Source: Anaerolineae bacterium
Lineage (GTDB): Bacteria; Chloroflexota; Anaerolineae; DRVO01
Direction of reading: 5' to 3'
Length of the DNA stretch: 64,000 bases
Assembly: GCA_013178015.1 (NCBI GenBank)
Contig: JABLXR010000009.1
Location: 1 to 64,000, forward strand
This document shows, one piece after another, positions 1 through 8,164 of this stretch. How positions within the stretch are numbered: the stretch's first letter is position 1; each line of letters begins with the position of its first letter. The position numbers and the translations under genes are program-made. The notes below the pieces were generated by a model. That model was not told where the DNA came from, made no database searches, and saw only the letters and a list, made by a program, of their open reading frames with translations.

Positions 1-443
1 ACGTCCGATCGCTCCTCTCGCGGTACTACATCGTGCGCCTGGCCTGGCTTTTCAGCCCCGGGGGGAACAACTTCCCCGCCAAGATGCTCAGCCTGGCCCG
101 CGAGCGGGACGAGCTCGCGGTGGTGACAGACGAGGTTAGCAGCCCCACGTACGCCCCTGACCTGGCCGATGCGGTGGCGGCGCTCGCTGCTAGCGGGCGG
201 TATGGCATCTACCATCTGGTGAACGAAGGCATTTGCTCGCGGCACGAATTCGCCCGGGCGGTGCTGGAGGGAGCGGGGCTGGGGTCGGTCAGAGTGCGGC
301 CCATCTTGCTGAAGCAATTCCGCCGGGCTTCCACTCCGCCTCCTTATGCTCCCTTGCGCAACTTCGCCGCGGCCGAGGCGCTGGGGATCCGGCTACGCCC
401 CTGGCGGGAGGCCTTGGCGGAGTACTTGAGCCGTGAGCTCTGA
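1..443 (+). CDS. rfbD: dTDP-4-dehydrorhamnose reductase (RmlD/RfbD), C-terminal part
   Basis: The 5' end lies outside the window; the frame is open from base 3. The visible protein has YYIVRLAWLF, then GGNNFPAKML, VTDEVSSPTYAPDLA and YHLVNEG, in the order found in the C-terminal half of RmlD, the SDR that reduces dTDP-4-keto-rhamnose to dTDP-L-rhamnose. The NAD-binding N-terminus and the YxxxK active site are not visible. The stop at 441-443 overlaps the start region of the next glycosyltransferase, which suggests translational coupling in a rhamnose-glycan operon. A related NAD-dependent sugar epimerase is the main alternative. Confidence 0.85.
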   Translation, partial: VRSLLSRYYIVRLAWLFSPGGNNFPAKMLSLARERDELAVVTDEVSSPTYAPDLADAVAALAASGRYGIYHLVNEGICSRHEFARAVLEGAGLGSVRVRPILLKQFRRASTPPPYAPLRNFAAAEALGIRLRPWREALAEYLSREL

Positions 444-1386
444 AGTGACGGTGCGAGCCAGCGTCGTTATCCCCAACTGGAACGGCGCCCGCCTACTGCC
501 CACCTGCCTCGACTCGCTCCGCGCCCAGACCGAGCCCTCGTTCGAAACCATCGTGGTAGATAACGCCTCTGAGGATGACTCGGTTGCTCTGGTGCGCCGG
601 GACTACCCGGAGGTCCGCCTGATAGCCCTCGACCGCAACCGCGGCTTCACCGGCGGTGTCAACGCCGGCATCATGGCCGCCCAGGGCGAGGTGGTGGCCC
701 TACTGAACACCGATGTGGAGGCGCACCCGAAGTGGCTGCGGGCGCTGCTGGCCGCGTTCGAGGTGGACCCGCAGGTGGGTATGGTAGCGTCCAGGATCAT
801 GCTGTTCGACAGACGAGACGCGTTCCACTCGGCAGGGGACCAGTACGGTCGCGATGGAATTCCCCGGAACCGGGGGGTGTGGGAGCAGGACCGAGGCCAG
901 TTCTCCCAGAGGGCATATGTCTTCGGCCCCTGCGGCGGTGCGGCTGCCTACCGCAAGTCGCTATTGCTCGACGCCGGCCTCTTCGATGAGCGGCTGTTCA
1001 TGTACCTGGAGGACGTGGACCTGGCCTGGCGGGCGCAGCTACTCGGATACCGGTGCCTGTACGAGCCCCAGGCGGTGGTCTACCATCGCCTCAGCGCCAG
1101 CGGAGGTGGGACGCTCTCCAGCTTCTTCACCGGTCGCAACACGGTGGCTGTGGTGGTGAAGGACTTGCCGGGTCCGCTCCTACGGCGCCACTGGCGCTGC
1201 ATCGTACGGGCCCAGGGGCGGGTCGCCGGGGACGCTCTCCGGGCTTGGCGGGGAGCCGCCGCTCGGGCCCGACTCCGGGGCCTGCTGGCCGCCATCCCCT
1301 TCTCGCTCCGCCTCCTTTCCGCCCGCCGGCTGGTACAGAGGCGTCGGCGGGTTCCTCTGGAGTATCTGGAGTCCTTGTTGGTCTGA
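433..1386 (+). CDS. family 2 glycosyltransferase, rhamnosyltransferase-like
   Basis: About 317 residues with a GT-A fold. The N-terminus has SVVIPNWNG and VDNASEDDSV, then NRGFTGGVNAGI, and the metal-binding region LLNTDVEAHP (DxD-like). The acceptor-side motif is FDERLFMYLEDVDLAWR, typical of dTDP-rhamnosyltransferases of family GT2. The C-terminus is rich in Arg, consistent with association with the inner membrane face. GTG at 433 overlaps the rfbD stop by 11 nt; GTG at 445 is an alternative. Sitting directly behind an RmlD gene, it probably transfers the dTDP-rhamnose made by that pathway to a surface glycan; the donor is inferred from context. Confidence 0.85.
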   Translation: MSSEVTVRASVVIPNWNGARLLPTCLDSLRAQTEPSFETIVVDNASEDDSVALVRRDYPEVRLIALDRNRGFTGGVNAGIMAAQGEVVALLNTDVEAHPKWLRALLAAFEVDPQVGMVASRIMLFDRRDAFHSAGDQYGRDGIPRNRGVWEQDRGQFSQRAYVFGPCGGAAAYRKSLLLDAGLFDERLFMYLEDVDLAWRAQLLGYRCLYEPQAVVYHRLSASGGGTLSSFFTGRNTVAVVVKDLPGPLLRRHWRCIVRAQGRVAGDALRAWRGAAARARLRGLLAAIPFSLRLLSARRLVQRRRRVPLEYLESLLV

Positions 1387-1559
1387 CCAGGGCTACGGGC
1401 CGGGTGACGCGCACTCGCGACAAGGCTTGCTTGCCCCGCAGCCAACCCAGGTGGTTCCCTGGTTGAGGGGGTTTGCCTCCGGACCTGCCCTGAGTCACAC
1501 TGGAGTCGCGCCTGTGCAGCGATGGGAGGACGGCACAGGCCAGGCAGGAGTGGCAGGCC

Positions 1560-3044
1560 ATGGCAGACCGACCCAACGTGCTCCTCATCATGACCGACCA
1601 GCAGCAGTGGCAGACCATCGCCGGAAGGAGCCCCGCCAGAGCGCCCAACGTCCAGCGCCTGGTCGATGGGGGTATCCTCTTCGATCGGGCCTATACCCCC
1701 TGTGCCCTCTGCTGTCCCGCCCGAGCCATGCTCCTCTCCGGGGCCTACCACTGGCACAATGGTGTCTTCAACCAGGTGCACTCCTCGCCCTCCGTGCGCC
1801 GGGACATGTTCGGCGACGTAGTCACCTATCCCCAGCGCCTGAAACAAGCAGGCTACAGGCTGGGCCACGTGGGGAAGTGGCACGCAAGCCACGAGCGTGG
1901 TCCCATGCACTTCGGCTTCGACCATGTGGCTGGGCTCTCTCCCCACTTCGAGGCCATGGTCCGCCCGGGAGCCGTGGCATCGGAAGATCGCTGGGAGAAC
2001 CATCCTCGGCGGGACGAGGTGGTGGAGGTCTCGGCGCGCATGTTCCGATGGCCGGGCAGCCGGCCTTTCGCCATGTGGGCTTGCGTGGAGGGGCCGGAGG
2101 AGGCCACGCACATGGCCTTCATCGCTGGATGCGCCGAGCGTATGCTCGATCGCCTGGTGGGGCAGGGAGGACCGTGGCACCTGGAGGTCCACTTCCCTGA
2201 ACCCCACGACGCCTATCGCCCCCTCCGGAAGTACCTGGACCGGTACCCCTTGGAGGACATCCCCCTCCCGCCGTCCTTCTACGACACTTTCGAGGGCAAG
2301 CCGGGGATGCATCGGCGCGAGTCCCAGACCTGGGGTGAGGTGGACGAGGCCACGGTGAGGGAGGGCCTTGCCCACTACTTCGCCTGCTGCGAGCAGTTGG
2401 ACGCCCAGGTCGGGAGGGTGCTAGACCGCCTGGACGCTCTGGGACAGGCCCAGGACACGCTGGTCATCTTCTGCACCGACCACGGCGATATGGTGGGGGC
2501 GCACCGGATGTGGATCAAGGGCTGGATCCCTTACGAGGAGTGCTACCGCATCCCACTGGTCATCCGCTGGCCGGGACGGATCGCGCCCGGCTCCGTGTCT
2601 CCCAGGCTAGTGCAGCTGCATGACATCGCACACACGCTGACCGACGCGCTGGGGCTAACGCCGTTGCCCTACCAGGACGGCCGCTCTCTGCTGCCGCTGT
2701 TCCAGTCTCCCGAAAGGGAGGATTGGGAGGACGAGGTGCTCTGTGCCTGCTACGGAGGCGAGTTCCTCTACACCCAGCGCATGGTGATCACGGACCGGTA
2801 CAAGTACGTGTTCAACGGGTTCGACTTCGACGAGCTGTACGACCTGGAGGCCGACCCGCACGAGATGCACAACGTCGTCGAGGATCAGGCCTACGCCGGC
2901 GTGGCCGAGGATATGCGGGATCGGATGTACCGCCTGATGAACCGGTTTGGCGACCCGTATGGGGACGACACGGAAGCCTACACCGGTGGTGGAGAGAGGC
3001 CGAACCGATACGGGGCGCCGCGGTATCTGATGCGTGACACGTGA
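1560..3044 (+). CDS. sulfatase (type I, Cys-type formylglycine)
   Basis: 494 residues. The N-terminus RPNVLLIMTDQQQ supplies the metal ligand D13. The sulfatase signature is C51-C52-P53-A54-R55, where C51 fits the Cys converted to formylglycine (family motif CxPSR/CxPAR). GKWH at 105-108 and TDHGD at 306-310 complete the active-site set. There is no signal peptide, so a cytoplasmic enzyme, or export by another route, is implied. It probably removes sulfate from a carbohydrate or choline-like ester; the substrate is unknown. AGGAG at 1546-1550 precedes the ATG. The last residues (MRDT) and the stop codon are encoded inside a heptameric repeat that begins at 3031. A phosphonate monoesterase is the main alternative family assignment. 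Confidence 0.88.
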   Translation: MADRPNVLLIMTDQQQWQTIAGRSPARAPNVQRLVDGGILFDRAYTPCALCCPARAMLLSGAYHWHNGVFNQVHSSPSVRRDMFGDVVTYPQRLKQAGYRLGHVGKWHASHERGPMHFGFDHVAGLSPHFEAMVRPGAVASEDRWENHPRRDEVVEVSARMFRWPGSRPFAMWACVEGPEEATHMAFIAGCAERMLDRLVGQGGPWHLEVHFPEPHDAYRPLRKYLDRYPLEDIPLPPSFYDTFEGKPGMHRRESQTWGEVDEATVREGLAHYFACCEQLDAQVGRVLDRLDALGQAQDTLVIFCTDHGDMVGAHRMWIKGWIPYEECYRIPLVIRWPGRIAPGSVSPRLVQLHDIAHTLTDALGLTPLPYQDGRSLLPLFQSPEREDWEDEVLCACYGGEFLYTQRMVITDRYKYVFNGFDFDELYDLEADPHEMHNVVEDQAYAGVAEDMRDRMYRLMNRFGDPYGDDTEAYTGGGERPNRYGAPRYLMRDT

Positions 3045-3134
3045 TGCGTGACACGTGACGCGTGCCCCCTGAGGCATGAGACTTGTCACATATCACGCGT
3101 CACGTATCACGTATCACGCATCACGTATCACGAG
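3031..3134. repeat. heptameric inverted repeat element, copy 1
   Basis: The left arm is five tandem 7-mers of type (T/C)(G/A)CGTGA from 3031 to 3065. The right arm is seven tandem 7-mers of type TCACGTA/TCACGCG/TCACGCA from 3086 to 3134. The arms are complementary, so the 20-base middle would be the loop of a long hairpin. The sulfatase stop codon (3042-3044) lies in the second heptad, and the Shine-Dalgarno sequence of the next gene starts right after the last heptad. It may act as a transcription terminator. Related elements occur at 44623-44748 and 63569-63694. Confidence 0.85.
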
Positions 3135-3146
3135 CGGGAGGTGCGA

Positions 3147-5375
3147 ATGAATCAGCGGGCCGGTGCCGTGCCATCCGATCATCGTGCCGCCGACCTCGAG
3201 ACGTTGCGGGAGCGGGCCCTGCCGCCCATGATCTTTCTGTACGGGGCCTCGGCGGCGGTGGGTGCGTGGGCCTATCTGCCTGGCGCGGAGTTCCGCTGGA
3301 GACCGTTCGCAGTGCTGCTGGCGGCTACCCTCGGGTGCCTCCTGGCCTGGTGGGTCTGCCGCAGGAACTTGAGGGCGGGAACGGTGGCGCTGGTGGTGGC
3401 GGCCTACCTGTTGGCGGGGCTGGCGGCGCTTTGGCTACCCGGGCCAGTGGTGACGGCGGTGCTGGCTCTGTCGGTGGCGGCCAGCGCCAGCCTCTTCGTC
3501 CCTTGGGCCCCCATCGCCGCTGCAGCCGGGGCGGCAGGCAGCCACCTGGCCCTGCACCTCTTTCTGGTTCCCGATCCCGGTTTCCCCGTGGCCGCCGGCC
3601 TGTACGCTCTCCTGGGTGGGGCCCTGGCCGCCACGCTGAACGCCTCGCATCAGACCCTGACCTGGTCCTGGCAGCGCCACGACGAGGCCCGCCGTCTGGC
3701 CGATCAGCTGAGGGACCGGCAAGGCCAGCTCAACCGCACCATCAAGGCCCTGGACCTGGCCTACCGGCTGCTCCAGCGCACAAACCACGAGCTGTCTGTC
3801 GCCCGCGAGGAGGCGGAGGAAGCCCGGCACCTGAAGGAGCAGTTCGCTGCCAACATCAGCCACGAGCTCCGGACGCCGCTGAACCTGATACTAGGCTTCA
3901 GCGAGATGATGTACCTGTCGCCCCACGTCTACGGTGAGATGGAATGGAGCCCCTCCCTGCGGCGGGATGTAGCTCAGGTGTATACGGCCAGCCGTCACCT
4001 GTCTCAGCTGGTGGACGACGTGCTGGACCTGTCCCGGCTGAACGCGGAGCGGATGCCCCTGCGCAAGGAGCTGTGCGACGTAAACCAGATCCTGCGGGAG
4101 GTGGCCGACACCGCGGGCAACCTGGCGCGCGGCCGGCCCCTGGCGCTGGTGCTGGACCTGGCTGAGGACGTACCCCGGCTGCTGCTCGACCGCACCCGGA
4201 TGCGGCAGGTGTTCCTGAACCTGGTGAACAACGCCATCCGCTTCACCGAGCGAGGCGAGGTGAGGGTGGTCTCCCGGAGGACCGAAGAGGAAGTCCTGGT
4301 GTCGGTGGAGGACACTGGGGTGGGCATACCGGAGGAGGAGCTGGAGCGGATCTTCGATGAGTTCTACCAGGCCGGCTCTGCTGCTGCCAGAGCGGAGGCC
4401 GGCATGGGACTGGGACTGGCCATAAGCAGACGGTTCACGCAACTTCACGGCGGTAGGGTGTGGGCCGAGAGCACTATGGGGGTGGGGTCGCGCTTTCACG
4501 TCTCGCTCCCCCTGAAGACGGACGGGCCGCGCACTTCCCGACTGCGGGTCTCGCGGCCCCTACCGACCCCCGATAATCCTTACGAGGACGGCGTGCTGGT
4601 GTTGGGAGGAGGCCCGGATGCTGCCGGCCTGTTGCGCCGTCATCTCGAAGGGCACGAGGTCTGGGGGGTGGATGGATCCTCGGGCGTGGCCGATGAGGTG
4701 GAGGAGCATCATCCTCGGGCCGCCATCGCCCCACTCTCGCTGGCAGCTACGCGGCGACTGGTGAACGAGCTGGTGCCCCGCGACCTTCCCGCCGACGTCC
4801 CGCTGTTGTTCGCGGCGGTGCCCAACACCGCCTGGCGGGCGGAGTTGCTCGGGGTGCATGCCTGCCTGCAGAAGCCCATCCAGGCCGAGGACCTGATCGG
4901 CGTCCTGGCGACGCTGCCGCGGGCGCAGCGAGTGCTGGTGGTGGATGACGACAGGGGATTCGTGCAGATGGTGACCCGTATGCTGGAGACTGCGGAGCAG
5001 CGCTACGCGGTCAGCTGGGCCTACAGCGGGGCCGAGGGCCTGGAGGAGATGCGGCGCCACCGGCCGGACGTGGTAGTGCTGGACTTACTCATGCCGGGGG
5101 AGGACGGCAAAGCGGTCCTGGCGGCCATGCGCGCCGACGCCGACTTGTGCCAGATCCCGGTGGTGCTGGTCACAGCCATGGATGTGGAGGAGGACCTGGG
5201 CGGGCCGGCGGTGGGCCTGGTGGGGATGGTCCAGCGAGGACGGTGGGGTGTGGGTGACACTCTGGCAGCACTGAACCGTCTCCTAGTACTGGCCAAGCCG
5301 CGCTATGTCACCGCGAGTGACTCGACGGCAGGCATGCCAGTGACTGCAGAGCCGTCAGAAGCGCCGCCCGGCTGA
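3147..5375 (+). CDS. membrane hybrid histidine kinase with two C-terminal receiver-like domains
   Basis: 742 residues from ATG 3147, chosen for GGGAGG at 3136-3141. About six hydrophobic segments span residues 28-166, followed by a coiled coil (180-235). The kinase core has the H-box NISHELRTPLN with H239, the N-box around N358-N362, DTGVGIP at 389-395 and GMGLGL at 419-424. A receiver-like domain (about 480-590) keeps a Lys-Pro (CLQKPI) but has no acidic pocket or phosphoacceptor Asp. A second receiver (595 onward) has VVDDD and the acceptor D646 (VLDLLMP) but no clear conserved Lys. It senses an unknown signal through the membrane region. The 3' end overlaps the convergent response regulator gene by 68 nt, and the two probably act together. 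Confidence 0.9.
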   Translation: MNQRAGAVPSDHRAADLETLRERALPPMIFLYGASAAVGAWAYLPGAEFRWRPFAVLLAATLGCLLAWWVCRRNLRAGTVALVVAAYLLAGLAALWLPGPVVTAVLALSVAASASLFVPWAPIAAAAGAAGSHLALHLFLVPDPGFPVAAGLYALLGGALAATLNASHQTLTWSWQRHDEARRLADQLRDRQGQLNRTIKALDLAYRLLQRTNHELSVAREEAEEARHLKEQFAANISHELRTPLNLILGFSEMMYLSPHVYGEMEWSPSLRRDVAQVYTASRHLSQLVDDVLDLSRLNAERMPLRKELCDVNQILREVADTAGNLARGRPLALVLDLAEDVPRLLLDRTRMRQVFLNLVNNAIRFTERGEVRVVSRRTEEEVLVSVEDTGVGIPEEELERIFDEFYQAGSAAARAEAGMGLGLAISRRFTQLHGGRVWAESTMGVGSRFHVSLPLKTDGPRTSRLRVSRPLPTPDNPYEDGVLVLGGGPDAAGLLRRHLEGHEVWGVDGSSGVADEVEEHHPRAAIAPLSLAATRRLVNELVPRDLPADVPLLFAAVPNTAWRAELLGVHACLQKPIQAEDLIGVLATLPRAQRVLVVDDDRGFVQMVTRMLETAEQRYAVSWAYSGAEGLEEMRRHRPDVVVLDLLMPGEDGKAVLAAMRADADLCQIPVVLVTAMDVEEDLGGPAVGLVGMVQRGRWGVGDTLAALNRLLVLAKPRYVTASDSTAGMPVTAEPSEAPPG

Positions 5376-6522
5376 CTGGCTTCGGCACGAAGGCGCTGGC
5401 CCCTAGGGCCTGGGCCAGGGCCGGATCGTTGAAGACGGAACAAACAACCACAGGCACGGAGGCGGTGGCAGGATCGGCTTTGAGTCGGGTTAGCAGCTCC
5501 CAGCCGTCGGTGTCGGGCATAAGGATGTCGAGCACGATGGCATCGGGGGCCCGCTCTCGAGCCAGGCGCAGGCCCTCCGATGGGTCCTGGGCACCGACGA
5601 CGCGGCAGTCGGCATCGGCCAGGTAGCGCTCGAACAGCTCGACCAGCCCTTCGTTGTCGTCGATGACTAGGACAGTAGCCGGGGTAGCGGCGGGCAGGTC
5701 GAGCTCCAAGGAGAGGCCTGACGCCTCCTGGGCGCAGCTCAGCCGCGCGCCAGTGGCCCGGGCCAGAGCCGATGCCGTGTCCCAAGGGCCGGCGGGGGGT
5801 GGGGAGGTGGGACCGCCGGCGCCCTCGCACCGCACCTTCACGCAGACCGCTCCGGGCGTCCCTTTCACCTGCAGCGAGGTGCGGTTCGCCCCGGACTGAA
5901 GGGCACAGCTGAGCAGGGCGATCAGGCACTGGCGCAGGGCGGTGGAGTCGGCGCTGACCGCGGCCGGGGTGGGCGCGGCGGCGGGAAGAGCACATCCGAG
6001 CCTGCGGGCCAGGGGTGCCACGGCAGCCAGAGCCTCAGCGACGATGGGCTGTAGAGGGGTGTTGACGGGCCGTAGCTGAAGGCGCCCCACCTCGGCCTGC
6101 AGGCCCTGGTCGGCTGCCGGTGCCTGCTCTGGGTGCCGGGGCCGGTGGCGGGCCCAGAGGATGGCGGCTACGTCGGATTCGCCCTTGCGGATGTCCCGGT
6201 ACGCCTGCCGCTCGGACACGGCCAGCTCGCGAGCGACCTCTTCCACGGTGCGGGTCTCCACGTAGCGTAGGCGGAGGGCGTCGTAGGAGCGAGAGGAGGG
6301 AGAGCGGAAGGGCACTCGGGGTCCGGGGTTGAGGGACTCGATGGCTTCGAGGAGGGCGGTGCGCAGGAAGCGGGCCCGGTGCTCGGGGGGAAGACCAGGG
6401 GCAGGGAGCAGGTCAGCCAGGGGGCTGCGCAGGAGGCCGGGCGGGTCGTAGAGGTGACGGAGGGCCTCGGCGACCTGGTCGGCGAAGGGGGAGGGTATGG
6501 GGGAGGCGGGTTGCTCGGTCAT
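5308..6522 (-). CDS. response regulator with sigma-like HTH, degenerate ATPase-like middle and C-terminal receiver
   Basis: 404 residues. The N-terminal part (about 15-125) contains SYDALRLRYVETRTVEEVA followed by ELAVSERQAYRDIRKGE, a sigma region 4-like helix-turn-helix. The middle (about 145-275) resembles a HisKA/HATPase core without a phosphorylatable His, the N-box Asn or a DxGxG loop. The C-terminus is a full receiver: VIDDNEG from 285, acceptor D332 (VLDILMPD), and Lys381-Pro. It probably binds DNA when phosphorylated, with the convergent hybrid kinase as a likely partner. No Shine-Dalgarno precedes ATG 6522, and a candidate -10 box lies about 10 bases upstream, so the mRNA may be leaderless. 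Confidence 0.82.
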   Translation of the reverse strand: MTEQPASPIPSPFADQVAEALRHLYDPPGLLRSPLADLLPAPGLPPEHRARFLRTALLEAIESLNPGPRVPFRSPSSRSYDALRLRYVETRTVEEVARELAVSERQAYRDIRKGESDVAAILWARHRPRHPEQAPAADQGLQAEVGRLQLRPVNTPLQPIVAEALAAVAPLARRLGCALPAAAPTPAAVSADSTALRQCLIALLSCALQSGANRTSLQVKGTPGAVCVKVRCEGAGGPTSPPPAGPWDTASALARATGARLSCAQEASGLSLELDLPAATPATVLVIDDNEGLVELFERYLADADCRVVGAQDPSEGLRLARERAPDAIVLDILMPDTDGWELLTRLKADPATASVPVVVCSVFNDPALAQALGASAFVPKPVSRAALLTALQSLACLPSSHSR

Positions 6523-6524
6523 CT

Positions 6525-6542
6525 TGTCAGGATTGTGTCAGG
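6525..6542 (-). promoter_or_regulatory. 7-bp direct repeats overlapping a candidate promoter of the response regulator
   Basis: TGTCAGG occurs at 6525-6531 and again at 6536-6542 on the plus strand, an 11-bp spacing or one helical turn. On the minus strand a candidate -10 CACAAT (6537-6532) lies between and across them, with TTGCCT 17 bp further upstream. The start codon at 6522 follows almost at once. The layout fits an autoregulatory site, which is an inference. Confidence 0.4.
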
Positions 6543-6640
6543 TTCTTGGCGGAAAGGCAATGCAGGCGGGGCGCCGGCGGGCTATGATTGAGTAAGTGGG
6601 TCCATCCGTTCTTTCGCTGCCAGGAGTGCGGAGGAGGGAA

Positions 6641-8008
6641 ATGGAGAAGCGGGCTATGACGAGACGGCGGTTCATGACCGGGGCTCTGGCTGGCGCATCC
6701 AGTGCAGTCCTTGCCGCCTGCGCGGTCACGCCACAGGTGGTAGAGAAGGAGGTGGAGAAGGTAGTCAAGGAGACCGTGGTCGTTGAGGTAGAGAAGCTGG
6801 TGACGGCCACGCTTTCCCCCGAACTGGAGGGGAACATCATTTACACCTGGTGGGGCAGCGGCACGCGCAAGGTGGCCCGAGACAAGGCCTTGGAGCTCTT
6901 TGCCGACAGGTACCCGAGGATCACGGTCCAGTCCGTTCAGATAACTGCGAACTACAAGGACAAAGTTCTGACCATGATCGCTGGCGGTACCCCGCCAGAC
7001 GTGATGCAGACAGACAACTACGATATCACGGCGTACGCTGCCAAGGGGACTGCCAGACCGCTGGATGACCTGGTCCAGAGGGACAGCTTCGACCTTTCCA
7101 TCTTCTGGCCACAGAGCCTGGAGGAGCCCACGTGGGAGGGGAAGCTGTATGGCTTGCCATTCATGGGAAGTCCCAGAATCGTGTATTTCAATAAGGACCT
7201 CTTCGATGCAGCAGGGGTCACGACGCCCGATCAACTGTGGGAGGCGGGTGAGTGGACCTGGGACGCTCTCATCGAGACTGCCAATGCACTGACGGGGCGT
7301 GATGCTTCCGGGAACATCACCCAGTTTGGCTTCCAGGCGGACACCTGGCACGCCGCGCTGGCGCCGTGGATCTGGCAGAACGATGGCCAGATGCTAAGTG
7401 AAGACCACAAGGTCTTCAGGGAGAATGAGCCAGAGGCCGTTGAGGCAGTCGCTTTCCAGCAAGGCCTGATCCACAAGCACAGGGTTGCACCGAAGGCGGA
7501 GGAACAGGAGGGAATCGACCTCTTTGCCACCGGCAAGCTGGCAATGCTGGTGAGCTGGCGGGGCTCTTGCATCGTCTATCGCTCCTACAAGTTCAACTGG
7601 GAGGTCGCGCCCATGCCGGTCGGCCCGCAGCGCAAGGTCACCCTATACAAGGGTAACTGCATGGCGATGACTTCCGACTCCAAGCAGGTAGATGCTGCAT
7701 GGACCCTCATGAAGTTCCTTGAGAGCAAGGAAGCGGACCTCCTCTGGGTGATGGCAGGAGATGCAGTGCCCACCCGGATCAACCTGGATGTCTTCATGAG
7801 CAGCACTCCTCCCACGAACAACCAGTACTTCTTCGAGCCGTTCGAACAGGACTATGCCCAGTTCTTGCCTCTCAACCCACATTGGCCAGAGTGGGACACA
7901 GTAGTCAATCAGAAGCTGTCGCGGGTCTTCCTCGAAAACGAGGATGTTGGTATTGTGATGGACGAACTGAAGCCCGAAGTGGAAGCTATTCTGGCCCAAC
8001 CCTTCTGA
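6641..8008 (+). CDS. extracellular solute-binding lipoprotein, family 1 (carbohydrate ABC transporter)
   Basis: 455 residues from ATG 6641 (GAGGAGG at 6631-6637; ATG 6656 is an alternative). TRRRF followed by a hydrophobic stretch and LAAC gives a Tat-like lipoprotein signal with lipidated C27. A charged linker, VEKEVEKVVKETVVVEVEK, follows; linkers of this style are common in Chloroflexota sugar-binding proteins. The mature part has the UgpB/MalE-type pattern, including GGTPPDVMQ, YGLPF, and a hinge region rich in aromatic residues. It should capture a sugar or glycoside outside the membrane and deliver it to the two permeases encoded downstream. The sugar is not predictable from the sequence. 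Confidence 0.92.
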   Translation: MEKRAMTRRRFMTGALAGASSAVLAACAVTPQVVEKEVEKVVKETVVVEVEKLVTATLSPELEGNIIYTWWGSGTRKVARDKALELFADRYPRITVQSVQITANYKDKVLTMIAGGTPPDVMQTDNYDITAYAAKGTARPLDDLVQRDSFDLSIFWPQSLEEPTWEGKLYGLPFMGSPRIVYFNKDLFDAAGVTTPDQLWEAGEWTWDALIETANALTGRDASGNITQFGFQADTWHAALAPWIWQNDGQMLSEDHKVFRENEPEAVEAVAFQQGLIHKHRVAPKAEEQEGIDLFATGKLAMLVSWRGSCIVYRSYKFNWEVAPMPVGPQRKVTLYKGNCMAMTSDSKQVDAAWTLMKFLESKEADLLWVMAGDAVPTRINLDVFMSSTPPTNNQYFFEPFEQDYAQFLPLNPHWPEWDTVVNQKLSRVFLENEDVGIVMDELKPEVEAILAQPF

Positions 8009-8126
8009 GTTCGCTTCGCGCACGAAGCCGCGTGAGCAGACAGCTAGGCAGGCCTGGTCACGCGGCGTGCCTACCGCAGCCACGTGGTGAGTTGCTTGTC
8101 TGCAGAGTCAACGCTCTGCGACCTTC

Positions 8127-8142
8127 CGGTGTGTACACACCG
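8127..8142. promoter_or_regulatory. 16-bp perfect palindrome upstream of the DUF3604 gene
   Basis: CGGTGTGTACACACCG is a perfect 16-bp palindrome located 8 bp before the Shine-Dalgarno (8151-8156) of the next gene. It could be an operator half-site pair or a small mRNA hairpin between the binding-protein gene and the rest of the operon. Confidence 0.4.
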
Positions 8143-8164
8143 CGTATCACGGAGGGGGCTACGC

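Noticed and set aside
1080-2375. Minus-strand open frame of 431 residues across the GT2-sulfatase junction
   Set aside because: It runs antisense to two real genes, has no ribosome site and no recognisable motif.
3086-3134. CRISPR or iteron-type origin at the TCACGTA repeats
   Set aside because: The unit is 7 bp without spacers, the same type occurs at two other sites, and no dnaA, repA or DnaA-box cluster is nearby.
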